This document shows, one piece after another, positions 24,549 to 33,654 of a stretch of 64,000 bases of DNA. The DNA is from SIG299 sp964632165 (lineage in GTDB: Bacteria; Bacillota; Clostridia; Lachnospirales; Lachnospiraceae). Numbering within the stretch: the first letter of the stretch is position 1; each line of letters opens with the position of its first letter. The stretch covers positions 22,652 through 86,651 of the forward strand of contig CAZWCZ010000003.1 of assembly GCA_964632165.1 (NCBI GenBank). Direction: 5' to 3'. The notes below the pieces were generated by a model. That model worked only from the letters and a program-made list of their open reading frames with translations, ran no database searches and was not told the DNA's origin. Position numbers and translations under genes: made by a program.

Positions 24549-27509
24549 ATGCGACATAACAGGTGGAAAAGAGCTTTTGGACTTATGCTTATATCGGCAA
24601 TGGCATTACAGCTGTTTCTTCCGATCGTTTCCCAGAAAGCTTTGGCGGAGACAACTGCAGCCGCTGCAGAGGAAAAAACGTATACTGCAGAGCGGCTGAT
24701 GACAGCGTATACTGTAGTCAGTGCCGGCTATACGGCAGGACAGTACGAGGGGGAGAAACTGGAATATGCGATCAGTGATATCCTTACAGAAAAAAGCAGT
24801 GAAAAACTGACGGAAGAAAATTACGGATATCAAAATCCGGCAGCAAAAGTTATGGCAGGAGATACCCTTACCATGACGATCGATGTACCGGAGACGGCAC
24901 TGTATTGGCTGGAATTTGATTATCTGTCTTATGATGATTCGATACTGCCGATAGAACTTGCACTGAAGACGGATGGAGAGTATCCGTTTTATGAAGCGAG
25001 GAACCTGAAGTTTGAAACAACTTGGGTCTCAAAGGAAAAAGCAGATTTAGACCGTTATGGCAATGAGATCGTGACACTTCCGGACAAGGATAAGTCATGG
25101 GAGAGCAAATACCTGATGGATTCCAGTTATCGTTATTCCGAACCGCTTTTGCTTTCATTGGAAAAAGGGGAGCACACTTTGGAACTTCTGGTAAATGAAG
25201 GAACGCTCCTTCTTGGAAATCTTTCTCTGGCAGCACCGGAGACTGTAACAGAATATACCGGTTCTGAAGTGGCAGAGGGCAGTGAACTGATCACGATAGA
25301 GGCAGAAGATTTTTATGAAAGAAACGATTCTTCCATTCATGCGGTTGGGGAATATGATTCTTCCTTGAGTCCGCTTTCTGCCAGGGAAAAGGTACTTAAC
25401 ATTTTAGACGGGGATTCGTTTAAAACGGCAGGACAGAAAGTTACATACCGGTTTGAAGTAAAAAATGCCGGATATTATTATATCGGGATGAACTATCGTC
25501 AGACAGATAAAAATGATTTTCCGGTTTATGTCGATGTGCAGATCGACGGGGAACTTCCAAATACGGAGTTTCAGTCCTATCCGGTAGACTATACGACAAA
25601 GTTTAAGACGATGACAATGACAGACGATGCGGGGAAGAAGCTGAGTGTTTATCTCAGTGAAGGCATACATACGATCTCACTGACGATCAGTGCAGAATAT
25701 TTGCGGCACGCACTGGAAGAAGTGGATGACATCATGAGCGGGATCAATGATCTGTCACTTGAGGTCACTAAAGTTGCAGGAACAAATAAAGATAAGTATC
25801 GTGACCTGAAACTGACCAGATACATTCCGGATGTACAGGATCGCCTGTACGACTGGGTAGAACGGCTTACGGCACTTGCGGATGAGGCAGCGATGCTGGT
25901 AGGAGAAGAATCAGGAGAAGACGTAGCAGCTTTTGCTTATCTTCTGATCGCGGCAAAACAGTTAAAGACACTGGGAGACAAACCGGATGAACTGATCTAC
26001 CGTGTGGCAGAATTATCCACCAGCGTAAATTCGATCAATACGCAGATAGCAAATTTTGTAGATATCATCAATGATAACAATCTTTCCATTGACCGCATTT
26101 ATTTATATCAGGAGAACGCAAAACTTCCTACGGGGATAAATTTCCTGCAGTCCGTGTGGATGTCGGTACAGAGATTTTTCTATTCCTTTTTCGGACAGTC
26201 CTATTCGGCAAGCAATACGGATTCGTCACATCTTCAGGTATGGGTAAACCGTCCGAGACAGTATGTGGAGATCATGCAGAAGATGATCGATGAGCAGTTT
26301 ACACCGCAGACAGGAATACAGGTAGACTTATCGATCATGACGGATGCCAATAAGCTGGTACTTTCTAACGCTTCCGGAGATACGCCTGACGTAGCGACCG
26401 GGATCAATTATGCGATTCCGTTTGAATTGGGGATCCGTGGTGCGTTAGTCGACCTGACAAAGTTTGAAAATTATAAAGAGATTTTCGGAAGGTACAGCGA
26501 AGGAATCCTTGTTTCTTCGATCATTGGAAACGGCTTTTATTCTCTTCCGGAAACCATGAATTTTTATGTTATGTTTTACCGGACGGATGTTCTTGAAAAA
26601 ATCGGACTTACGGTTCCGGAAACGCTGGATGAGCTGGTTGCCATGCTGCCGGATCTTCAGATGCGTGGTCTGAACGTATATTATCCGACGGCATCGATGT
26701 TAGCTATGAGAAATTTCCACGGGACAACACCAATCCTGTTCCAAAATAAAGGAAAATTGTACGGGGAGACGGCACTCGACATTCTGGTAGACAGTGAGGA
26801 AACGGTAGCAGGCTTTACACAGCTGACAGAACTGTTTACGATATATAATCTTCCGGTGGATGTGCCGAACTTCTATCAGCATTTCCGTAACGGAGATCTT
26901 CCGATCGGAATCGCGGATTTTGGAGCATATAACCTGATCTTAAATGCAGCACCGGAAATCGCAAATTCCTGGAGTATTGCGCAGGTACCGGGAATCATGG
27001 ATGAAGAAACCGGCGAAATCTACAGATATATGTCAGGCGGTGCGGAAAGTACGGTCATGTTTGCTTCTGATGAAGAAAGAGAAGCCATGGCATGGGAGTT
27101 TATGTGTTGGTGGTCTTCGGCAGAGGTCCAGGCAGAATTCGGACAGATGCTGCAGATCATGTACGGAGATGAATATATCTGGCCGACAGCAAACCTGGAA
27201 GCCTTTGCCATGCTTCCTTTCCCGACATCGGATAAAAAAGTGATCTTACAGCAGGCCGAACATATTCTGGAAGCACCGAGACTGCTGGGCAGTTATATGC
27301 TGGAACGTGAGCTTAGCAATGCGTTTAATGACGTTGTGGTAAATGGTGACAACGTCCGTTCCAGGATAGATGACGTGGTCAAGACCGTAGAACGCGAAAC
27401 AAAACGCAAACTGGAAGAGTTTGGATACCTTGACGGGGAAGGGACGGTACTTCGGGAGTATCTGGTACCTTCCGTAGAAAAAGTCAGAGAAATTTTAGGA
27501 CGCAATTAG
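24549..27509 (+). CDS. Very large CUT1 solute-binding protein with tandem N-terminal beta-sandwich modules
   Basis: A 986-residue secreted sugar-binding protein, about twice the usual size. A signal peptide ends near ALA-ET (about residue 34), with no lipobox Cys. Two related beta-rich modules follow (about 105-230 and 247-405); both have an ALYWLEFDY/GYYYIGMNY-type strand followed by a (D)GE turn. The second starts with ITIEAEDF, a phrase common in CBM6/CBM35-like domains. A helical segment (about 410-545) with amphipathic FLQSVWMSVQRFFYSFF leads to an extracellular solute-binding domain type 1 (about 560-985). It lies between abfA and a permease pair and probably feeds that transporter. Confidence 0.85.
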   Translation: MRHNRWKRAFGLMLISAMALQLFLPIVSQKALAETTAAAAEEKTYTAERLMTAYTVVSAGYTAGQYEGEKLEYAISDILTEKSSEKLTEENYGYQNPAAKVMAGDTLTMTIDVPETALYWLEFDYLSYDDSILPIELALKTDGEYPFYEARNLKFETTWVSKEKADLDRYGNEIVTLPDKDKSWESKYLMDSSYRYSEPLLLSLEKGEHTLELLVNEGTLLLGNLSLAAPETVTEYTGSEVAEGSELITIEAEDFYERNDSSIHAVGEYDSSLSPLSAREKVLNILDGDSFKTAGQKVTYRFEVKNAGYYYIGMNYRQTDKNDFPVYVDVQIDGELPNTEFQSYPVDYTTKFKTMTMTDDAGKKLSVYLSEGIHTISLTISAEYLRHALEEVDDIMSGINDLSLEVTKVAGTNKDKYRDLKLTRYIPDVQDRLYDWVERLTALADEAAMLVGEESGEDVAAFAYLLIAAKQLKTLGDKPDELIYRVAELSTSVNSINTQIANFVDIINDNNLSIDRIYLYQENAKLPTGINFLQSVWMSVQRFFYSFFGQSYSASNTDSSHLQVWVNRPRQYVEIMQKMIDEQFTPQTGIQVDLSIMTDANKLVLSNASGDTPDVATGINYAIPFELGIRGALVDLTKFENYKEIFGRYSEGILVSSIIGNGFYSLPETMNFYVMFYRTDVLEKIGLTVPETLDELVAMLPDLQMRGLNVYYPTASMLAMRNFHGTTPILFQNKGKLYGETALDILVDSEETVAGFTQLTELFTIYNLPVDVPNFYQHFRNGDLPIGIADFGAYNLILNAAPEIANSWSIAQVPGIMDEETGEIYRYMSGGAESTVMFASDEEREAMAWEFMCWWSSAEVQAEFGQMLQIMYGDEYIWPTANLEAFAMLPFPTSDKKVILQQAEHILEAPRLLGSYMLERELSNAFNDVVVNGDNVRSRIDDVVKTVERETKRKLEEFGYLDGEGTVLREYLVPSVEKVREILGRN

Positions 27510-27531
27510 CTGTCAGCTGGAGGGGAGAAAG

Positions 27532-28449
27532 ATGAGGAAACCAAGAAAAAGGTCCGGGGTAGCGAGAAAATCACAGTTCAATAAAGCAGGATATGTATTT
27601 TTGAGCCCCTATATGATACTGTTTGCAATCTTTATTCTGGCACCGGTTGTTATGGCAGTGTTGTTGTCATTCACTAATTTTGACACAATTCAGTTTCCAA
27701 AGTTTGTCGGACTTCTGAATTACATCAATCTGGTTACCAGTGATGAAGTTTTCATGCAGTATGTATTGCCGAATACGGTAAAATACGCATTGATCGTCGG
27801 TGTCGGCGGCTATGTGCTTTCTTTTCTGCTTGCCTGGGCACTGGCAAATATGACAAAATGGCCAAGAACCATTTTTGCATTGATTCTGTATTCTCCGAGT
27901 ATGACTGCAGGGGTTGCGATGAGCGTACTCTGGAAGATCATGTTTACCGGTGATCAGACCGGATATATCAATAACTGGCTCATGGATATCGGGGTTATTA
28001 ACGAACCGATCATCTGGTTGGTTAATACGGATTATCTGCTTCCAATAGTTATCATCATCGGTTTGTGGAGCAGTATGGGAGTAGGATTTTTATCCATTCT
28101 GGCAGGCTTGCTGAATGTAGATGAATCGCTTTATGAAGCAGCAGCGATCGACGGAGTGAAAAACCGTTTCCAGGAAATGATCTATGTTACGATCCCGAGT
28201 ATGAAACCACAGATGCTGTTTGCGGCAGTAATGCAGATCGTCGGTGCATTTCAGAATGGGTCAGTCAGTTCCATGCTTGCGGGGAATCCGACTCCGGGAT
28301 ATGCGGCACAGCTGATCGTAAATCACATCGAAGATTATGGATTTATCCGTTACGAGATGGGATATGCAGCAGCAGTTTCCGTAGCATTGCTCCTGATCGT
28401 GCAGATCTTCTCGAAGATCAGTACAAAACTGTTTGGCGAAAAGGATTAA
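27532..28449 (+). CDS. CUT1 sugar ABC transporter permease (MalF-type), transporter A
   Basis: A 305-residue inner-membrane permease with six membrane helices. The cytoplasmic EAA loop reads EAAAIDGVKNRFQEM.Y.TIPSMKP (about residues 202-226), the site that docks the ATPase. GGAGGGG precedes the ATG. It is 22 nt after the large binding protein and 18 nt before its MalG-type partner. Substrate is inferred from context to be arabino-oligosaccharides. No ATPase gene is nearby; in Firmicutes CUT1 importers often share an MsmX-like ATPase. Confidence 0.93.
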   Translation: MRKPRKRSGVARKSQFNKAGYVFLSPYMILFAIFILAPVVMAVLLSFTNFDTIQFPKFVGLLNYINLVTSDEVFMQYVLPNTVKYALIVGVGGYVLSFLLAWALANMTKWPRTIFALILYSPSMTAGVAMSVLWKIMFTGDQTGYINNWLMDIGVINEPIIWLVNTDYLLPIVIIIGLWSSMGVGFLSILAGLLNVDESLYEAAAIDGVKNRFQEMIYVTIPSMKPQMLFAAVMQIVGAFQNGSVSSMLAGNPTPGYAAQLIVNHIEDYGFIRYEMGYAAAVSVALLLIVQIFSKISTKLFGEKD

Positions 28450-28467
28450 GAAAGGAGGAGATGACAA

Positions 28468-29340
28468 ATGGCAGCATATAAGGGACACAGAATGAACCCG
28501 GATAAATTTGAAAAAGGACAGATCAAGCTGTATCTGTTTGTAATCCCTCTGGTACTTATTACAGGGCTTCCGATCGTATTTATCTTTTTCCATGCATTTA
28601 AACCGATGGAAGAATTGTTTGCGTTTCCGCCAAAGTTTATCACGACGAATCCGACACTTGATAATTTCAGAAAGTTATTCAAAGCATCGCGGTCGGCAAG
28701 CATTCCACTCAGTAAATATGTATTTAATACGTTACTGATTACCATAAGTGTAGTGTTTTCTTCCGTAATACTTTCTTCCGCAGCGGCATATGCCATGTCG
28801 AAGCTGAAATTTATCGGTAGAGATCTTTCTTTTAAGATCAATCAGCTGGCGATCATGTTCGTACCGGTAGCGGTTATGATTCCGCGGTACCTGGTAGTGG
28901 AAGTTCTTGGACTTACCAATACCTATTGGTCGCAGATACTTCCGCTGATCCCGCTTCCGGTTGCGGTATTCTTATTGAAACAGTTTGTGGATACGGTTCC
29001 CGATTCACTGATAGAAGCTGCTTATATGGATGGGGCAACAGAGCTTCATGTGTATACCCGCATCATTTTGCCGATGATCAAACCGGCACTTGCCACTGCA
29101 GTGGTGCTTGTGTTTCAGCAGGTATGGGGGGCTCTGGAAGCATCGAATTATTATATCAATGATGAAAGTCTGAAATCCCTGGCATTTTATATGAATACTT
29201 TGTCCAATGCTTCTAACGGAGTTGCCGGACAGGGTATGCAGGCGGCTGCGTCGTTGATCTTATTTATTCCTAATCTGATCGTATTCTGTATTTTGCAGAA
29301 AAACGTAATGAATACAATGGCACATTCCGGTATCAAATAA
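28468..29340 (+). CDS. CUT1 carbohydrate ABC transporter permease (MalG-type), transporter A
   Basis: A 290-residue permease with six hydrophobic segments and the EAA loop LIEAAYMDGATELHVY.RIILPMIKP (about residues 180-205). It pairs with the MalF-type permease just upstream. An AGGAGGAG sequence precedes the start. C-terminal half is typical of the MalG/MsmG family. Its length is normal, and nothing suggests inactivation. Confidence 0.93.
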   Translation: MAAYKGHRMNPDKFEKGQIKLYLFVIPLVLITGLPIVFIFFHAFKPMEELFAFPPKFITTNPTLDNFRKLFKASRSASIPLSKYVFNTLLITISVVFSSVILSSAAAYAMSKLKFIGRDLSFKINQLAIMFVPVAVMIPRYLVVEVLGLTNTYWSQILPLIPLPVAVFLLKQFVDTVPDSLIEAAYMDGATELHVYTRIILPMIKPALATAVVLVFQQVWGALEASNYYINDESLKSLAFYMNTLSNASNGVAGQGMQAAASLILFIPNLIVFCILQKNVMNTMAHSGIK

Positions 29341-29360
29341 AAAAAGAAGGAGAGCATCCA

Positions 29361-31409
29361 ATGAAAACGAAAAAAAATCATTTTTTTGTCTTGCTGCTTG
29401 TACTTCTTCTTGCAGTGGGACTTGTATCAGACAAGGCAGCATTTGCGGCGGCCCCGTATAAGACATACACGGTGGACGGATATGGTTCTGTGACGGAAAC
29501 ACAGACGGCATATCTTCCGTACGGTACGATCAATAAGATCGGAGAGGAACAGCTGAAAGCACCAACAGATTTTACGATTCTTTCCGATGGAACGATGTAC
29601 CTTCTGGACAGCGGAAATAAGAGAGTGCTTATTTCGGATGTGGAAGGGAATTATTACGGAAGTTTCGGAGAAGATATACTGAACGGACCAAGGGGTATTT
29701 ATGTTACGGAAGACCGTATCTGTTATGTTGCAGACCGTGATGCCAGAAAAGTGTGGGTATTTGATGAAAACGGTACTCTGATCCGTTCCTACGGAAGACC
29801 ACAGGAGCCGCTTTACGGCGATACGCTTGATTTTCTTCCGTTGAAGGTTGTAGCCAACAGCTCCGGTACGATTTATGTGATCTGTGAATCAAACACGAAT
29901 GGTATCGTGCAGATCAGCCCGGCAGAGGGAGGAACTTTCCTGGGATATTTCGGAACAAATGCAACAAATGCAAATCTTTGGACGATCCTTTGGCGTTCGC
30001 TTCTGACGGATACGGCAAGAGCCAAGATGGTAAGCAATCTTCCTGCCACTCCGGACAACATGGCGATCGACGAAAAGGGTCTGATCTATACCGTGACACG
30101 TGGAGAAGAGTATAACTCTTTAAAACGACTGAATATCGCCGGTTCGAACATGATAGAACCGGATTCTTATGATGATGTTCCGGCAGCCGTGGCAGTCGGA
30201 AACCACGACAATGTATATGTGCTGAGCCAGCAGGGATATATTTATGAATATAATAATGAGGGCGAACTCTTATTTGTATTCAGCGGAAGCGATGACGGTC
30301 AGCAGAGAATGGGGCTGAGCGTAAAGGCAGAGGCGATTCAGGTAGCTTCGGATGACAAAATCTATGTATTGGATTCCGATAAACGCCAGATCCTTATTTT
30401 TGAACCGACAGAGTTTACCAATCATCTGCATCAGGCACTGTATCTGTTTTCCAAGGGACTTTACAAGGAAAGCCAGGAGCCACTGTTGGAAGTTCTCCGC
30501 ATGAACAATCTGTTTGACTATGCCAATATGGCAATGGGCAGGACGCTTTATAAAGAGGGAGATTATGAAGCAGCATTGGAGTATGCAAAGCTTGCCAAGG
30601 ATTTTGACGGATATTCCGATGCGTTCTGGGAAATCAGAAATGACTGGTTAAAGAAAAACCTGGCGACGGTAATCTTACTTGCTGTTGCGGTTTACCTGGC
30701 AGGAAAAACCGTTGCCGTTCTGGATAAGAAAAAACAGATCCTGGATCCGTTCAGAAGATGGACGGAATCCATAAGGAATAGGCGTATCGTAAAAGAACTG
30801 GGATATCTGTTTTATTTCATGAAGCATCCGATCGACGGCTGCTATGGAATCAAGAGAGAGAAAAAAGTGTCACTGCTCAGTTCAAACATTTTACTGGCAG
30901 TAGGGATACTCTTTTACATTATCAATAAGTATTTTGTGGGATTCCTGCAGAAAACAGTCAGGGAAGGACAGTATGATATTGCTTCTGATATCGGATTTAT
31001 TCTTCTTATTCTGTTTTTGGTTGTCGGATGCAACTATTTAATGTGTACGATCAATGATGGCGAAGGAAAGCTGAGGCACATTTACTGCTCCTTTATATAC
31101 AGTTTCGGACCGTATTTTGTATTGATGCCGGTTCTGTTTGCCATTTCACATGTGGTTACGTATAATGAAATATTTTTTATCCGGTTCGGAAATCTTTGCA
31201 TGCTTGTCTGGATCGGAGTACTGATCTTTATTTCTATCCGCGAAATAAATAATTATACCGTAAAAGAGACCATAAAGATCATTGCACTTACGATATTTAC
31301 CATATTGATCGTCTGTCTGCTCGCATTTATCATTTATGTTCTGTGGTCACAGGTATTTGATTTTGCACAGTCAATCTGGGGAGAGGTGGTGTATAAGATT
31401 GGAAATTAA
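29361..31409 (+). CDS. NHL-repeat/TPR/YIP1 membrane protein of the transporter operon
   Basis: A 682-residue protein. A signal peptide (cleavage near AFA-AA, about 30) leads to an extracytoplasmic beta-propeller of NHL type (about 45-350): strands such as APTDFTILSDGTMYLLDSGNKRV, GPRGIYV and IYVLDSDKRQILIF repeat. A TPR-like helical pair (about 352-425) follows, then a membrane helix (about 430-452), a basic cytoplasmic stretch, and a four- to five-helix YIP1-like membrane domain (about 480-680). Homologous arrangements occur next to CUT1 permeases and DUF5696 genes in other Firmicutes, as I recall. Role unknown; a surface receptor or scaffold for the importer is an inference. Confidence 0.8.
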   Translation: MKTKKNHFFVLLLVLLLAVGLVSDKAAFAAAPYKTYTVDGYGSVTETQTAYLPYGTINKIGEEQLKAPTDFTILSDGTMYLLDSGNKRVLISDVEGNYYGSFGEDILNGPRGIYVTEDRICYVADRDARKVWVFDENGTLIRSYGRPQEPLYGDTLDFLPLKVVANSSGTIYVICESNTNGIVQISPAEGGTFLGYFGTNATNANLWTILWRSLLTDTARAKMVSNLPATPDNMAIDEKGLIYTVTRGEEYNSLKRLNIAGSNMIEPDSYDDVPAAVAVGNHDNVYVLSQQGYIYEYNNEGELLFVFSGSDDGQQRMGLSVKAEAIQVASDDKIYVLDSDKRQILIFEPTEFTNHLHQALYLFSKGLYKESQEPLLEVLRMNNLFDYANMAMGRTLYKEGDYEAALEYAKLAKDFDGYSDAFWEIRNDWLKKNLATVILLAVAVYLAGKTVAVLDKKKQILDPFRRWTESIRNRRIVKELGYLFYFMKHPIDGCYGIKREKKVSLLSSNILLAVGILFYIINKYFVGFLQKTVREGQYDIASDIGFILLILFLVVGCNYLMCTINDGEGKLRHIYCSFIYSFGPYFVLMPVLFAISHVVTYNEIFFIRFGNLCMLVWIGVLIFISIREINNYTVKETIKIIALTIFTILIVCLLAFIIYVLWSQVFDFAQSIWGEVVYKIGN

Positions 31410-33654
31410 AATCAAAAGAAAGATGTGGCACAGAGGGATATGCTTTGTGATGGCACTTTTTCTCGGAATGATCCCATCTTCGGCACAGGTTTTTCCGACA
31501 GCAGAAGCAGCAGAAACAAGTGCGCAAGAACAGATGGAGACAAATGAAAAGGGTTCTTTTAGTGACTGGAAAGAAACCCACAAACTGGCGGCGGAAAATG
31601 AAAAGTTTCGTCTGTATGTAAACGAAGAAAGTCTCGCCGTTGTTGTGGAAGACAAAAAGACCGGAGCGTTCATGGAATCTTCTCCAAGCTATAATGATGG
31701 GAAAAACAATAAGACCTGGACGGCATATCTGAATTCTGCACTGGTACTGACCATAATCAGCGGGAACAATGATACAAAGCAGGCAGATCTGATCCGTGAT
31801 AATATAGAAAAGAAGATCACTTATACGAAGGACGGCTTTACGGCAAACGTTTATTGGACAAAATACGAATTTGGAATGACACTTCAGGTTACGTTAACCG
31901 AAGGCGGACTGACTGCGTATATCCCGGAGGAATCCATCGTAGAAGACGGAGAAGATTATATGATTGGAACGATCTGCATCTATCCTTGCATGGGACTCTC
32001 TTATTTGGATGAAAAAGAAGGATATATGCTGATACCGGACGGAAATGGGGCACTGATCTATCTTGATGACAAAGAGGGCAGGTTCAACACGGGATTTACG
32101 TCCATGGTCTACGGAAATGACATCGGATTTTCGGATTCTTCTTCGGCGAATCTTCTGTGGGACCGCTATCAGATGATCACACAGGCAAATCAGGTGATTG
32201 CACCAATCTGGGGAATTGCACACACCGAAGATGAGATAGCGTATCTTGCAGTGATCGAAGATGGGGCAGAACGTGCTTCCATTGAGGCAAATCCAAATGG
32301 CGTCACACTGGATTACAATCGTGCTTATGCAAAATTCGTTCTGCGTAAACTTTATACCCAGCCGACCAGCAACAATACATCTTCCGGATCCTTCCATATG
32401 GTAGAAGCTGACCGCAGTCATTCTGATCTGAAGATCCGTTTCCTGTTTCTGACAGGGGAAGATGCGAATTATGCAGGTATGGCAACGGCATATCGGGAGT
32501 ACCTTCTGGAAACAGGCACACTGACGATCCCTGAAGATACCAGGTACCGGACAAGAGTAGATTTTCTCGGAACAGAAAGAGAAGAGTTTATCATTGGAAC
32601 AAAAGCCGTAGTTATGACAACCGTAGATGATATTTATGACATCTATGATTCTCTGAAAGAAGCCGGGGTTACGGATCTGTTTACGGTATATAAAGGCTGG
32701 CAGAAAGGCGGTCTTTACAATATCCCTATTTCGTCATATAAGGCAGATTCCAAAATCGGCGGAACAAAAAAACTGACAAAACTCATTCGGGATGCAAAAG
32801 AAGCGGATATTGCATTTTATCTTTACAGTGATGCACTTCGGATCAATCCGGATGAGCAGAATGCCACGTTTAATGTAGTAAAAAAAGTAAATAAAAAACG
32901 TTATGAAGAAAATACTTATAAAGATGTATATGAAACGTTCATTTATCTGACACCGGCAAGAAGCCGGACGCTGATGAACAAGTTTATCAAAAGCTATACC
33001 GGGCAGGGTGTGGATACATTATGTATTGCAGGTATTACAAATACGCTGTTTACATATTCCTACGGAGGAAAATTTTACAGCAGATATGAATGTGCGGAAA
33101 GTTATGCCGACCTGATAGCACAAGCAGATGAAAAGCTGTCACTTGTACTGGAACAGCCGTCAGCTTACCTGTGGTCTGACATGGAAGCTTTCCTGGATAT
33201 GCCGCTGTATGCTTCGGATTATATTTATGAGGATGAGAGCGTACCATTTTTATCCATGGTCTTAAAGGGGGTTGTTCCTGTATACTCTGAGTATGTAAAT
33301 TTTGAGGCAAATAAAGAAGAGTTTTTCTTAAAGCTGGTAGAGACAGGAACCTATCCGTCATTCTATATCACAAAGGAAAGCTCAGCTGATCTGATTTACA
33401 CGAATTCTTCGGATATATACAGTTCACAGTATGAAGTGTATGAAAAGGAGATTGCAGAGTATACGGAAAAACTGAAAGCAGTAAATGAGACCGTGGCAGA
33501 TGCAGTGATCGTGGGACATGAGATTTTGGAGAACGGTGTCCGTGTCGTTACTTACAGCAACGATGTAAAGATTTATCTGAACTACAGTAAAACAGACCAG
33601 ACAGTGGATGGTATTTCCTTAGAAAGCATGTCCTATAAGGTGGTGAACAGATGA
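31399..33654 (+). CDS. DUF5696-like secreted protein, possible glycoside hydrolase fold
   Basis: A 751-residue protein. The start is a TTG at 31399, 11 nt inside the previous gene, with GGAGAGGTGG about 9 nt upstream; ATG at 31423 is the alternative. A signal peptide precedes a beta-rich N-terminal part (about 60-330), a central alpha/beta region that looks barrel-like (about 350-640; DDIYDIYDSLKEAGVTDLF, ADIAFYLYSD, GVDTLCIAGIT, LVLEQPSAYLW) and a C-terminal beta-sandwich. This order matches several clan GH-D-like hydrolases. I associate it with DUF5696 from context and length. Catalytic residues cannot be named. It overlaps the next permease gene by 4 nt. Confidence 0.7.
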   Translation: MEIKIKRKMWHRGICFVMALFLGMIPSSAQVFPTAEAAETSAQEQMETNEKGSFSDWKETHKLAAENEKFRLYVNEESLAVVVEDKKTGAFMESSPSYNDGKNNKTWTAYLNSALVLTIISGNNDTKQADLIRDNIEKKITYTKDGFTANVYWTKYEFGMTLQVTLTEGGLTAYIPEESIVEDGEDYMIGTICIYPCMGLSYLDEKEGYMLIPDGNGALIYLDDKEGRFNTGFTSMVYGNDIGFSDSSSANLLWDRYQMITQANQVIAPIWGIAHTEDEIAYLAVIEDGAERASIEANPNGVTLDYNRAYAKFVLRKLYTQPTSNNTSSGSFHMVEADRSHSDLKIRFLFLTGEDANYAGMATAYREYLLETGTLTIPEDTRYRTRVDFLGTEREEFIIGTKAVVMTTVDDIYDIYDSLKEAGVTDLFTVYKGWQKGGLYNIPISSYKADSKIGGTKKLTKLIRDAKEADIAFYLYSDALRINPDEQNATFNVVKKVNKKRYEENTYKDVYETFIYLTPARSRTLMNKFIKSYTGQGVDTLCIAGITNTLFTYSYGGKFYSRYECAESYADLIAQADEKLSLVLEQPSAYLWSDMEAFLDMPLYASDYIYEDESVPFLSMVLKGVVPVYSEYVNFEANKEEFFLKLVETGTYPSFYITKESSADLIYTNSSDIYSSQYEVYEKEIAEYTEKLKAVNETVADAVIVGHEILENGVRVVTYSNDVKIYLNYSKTDQTVDGISLESMSYKVVNR

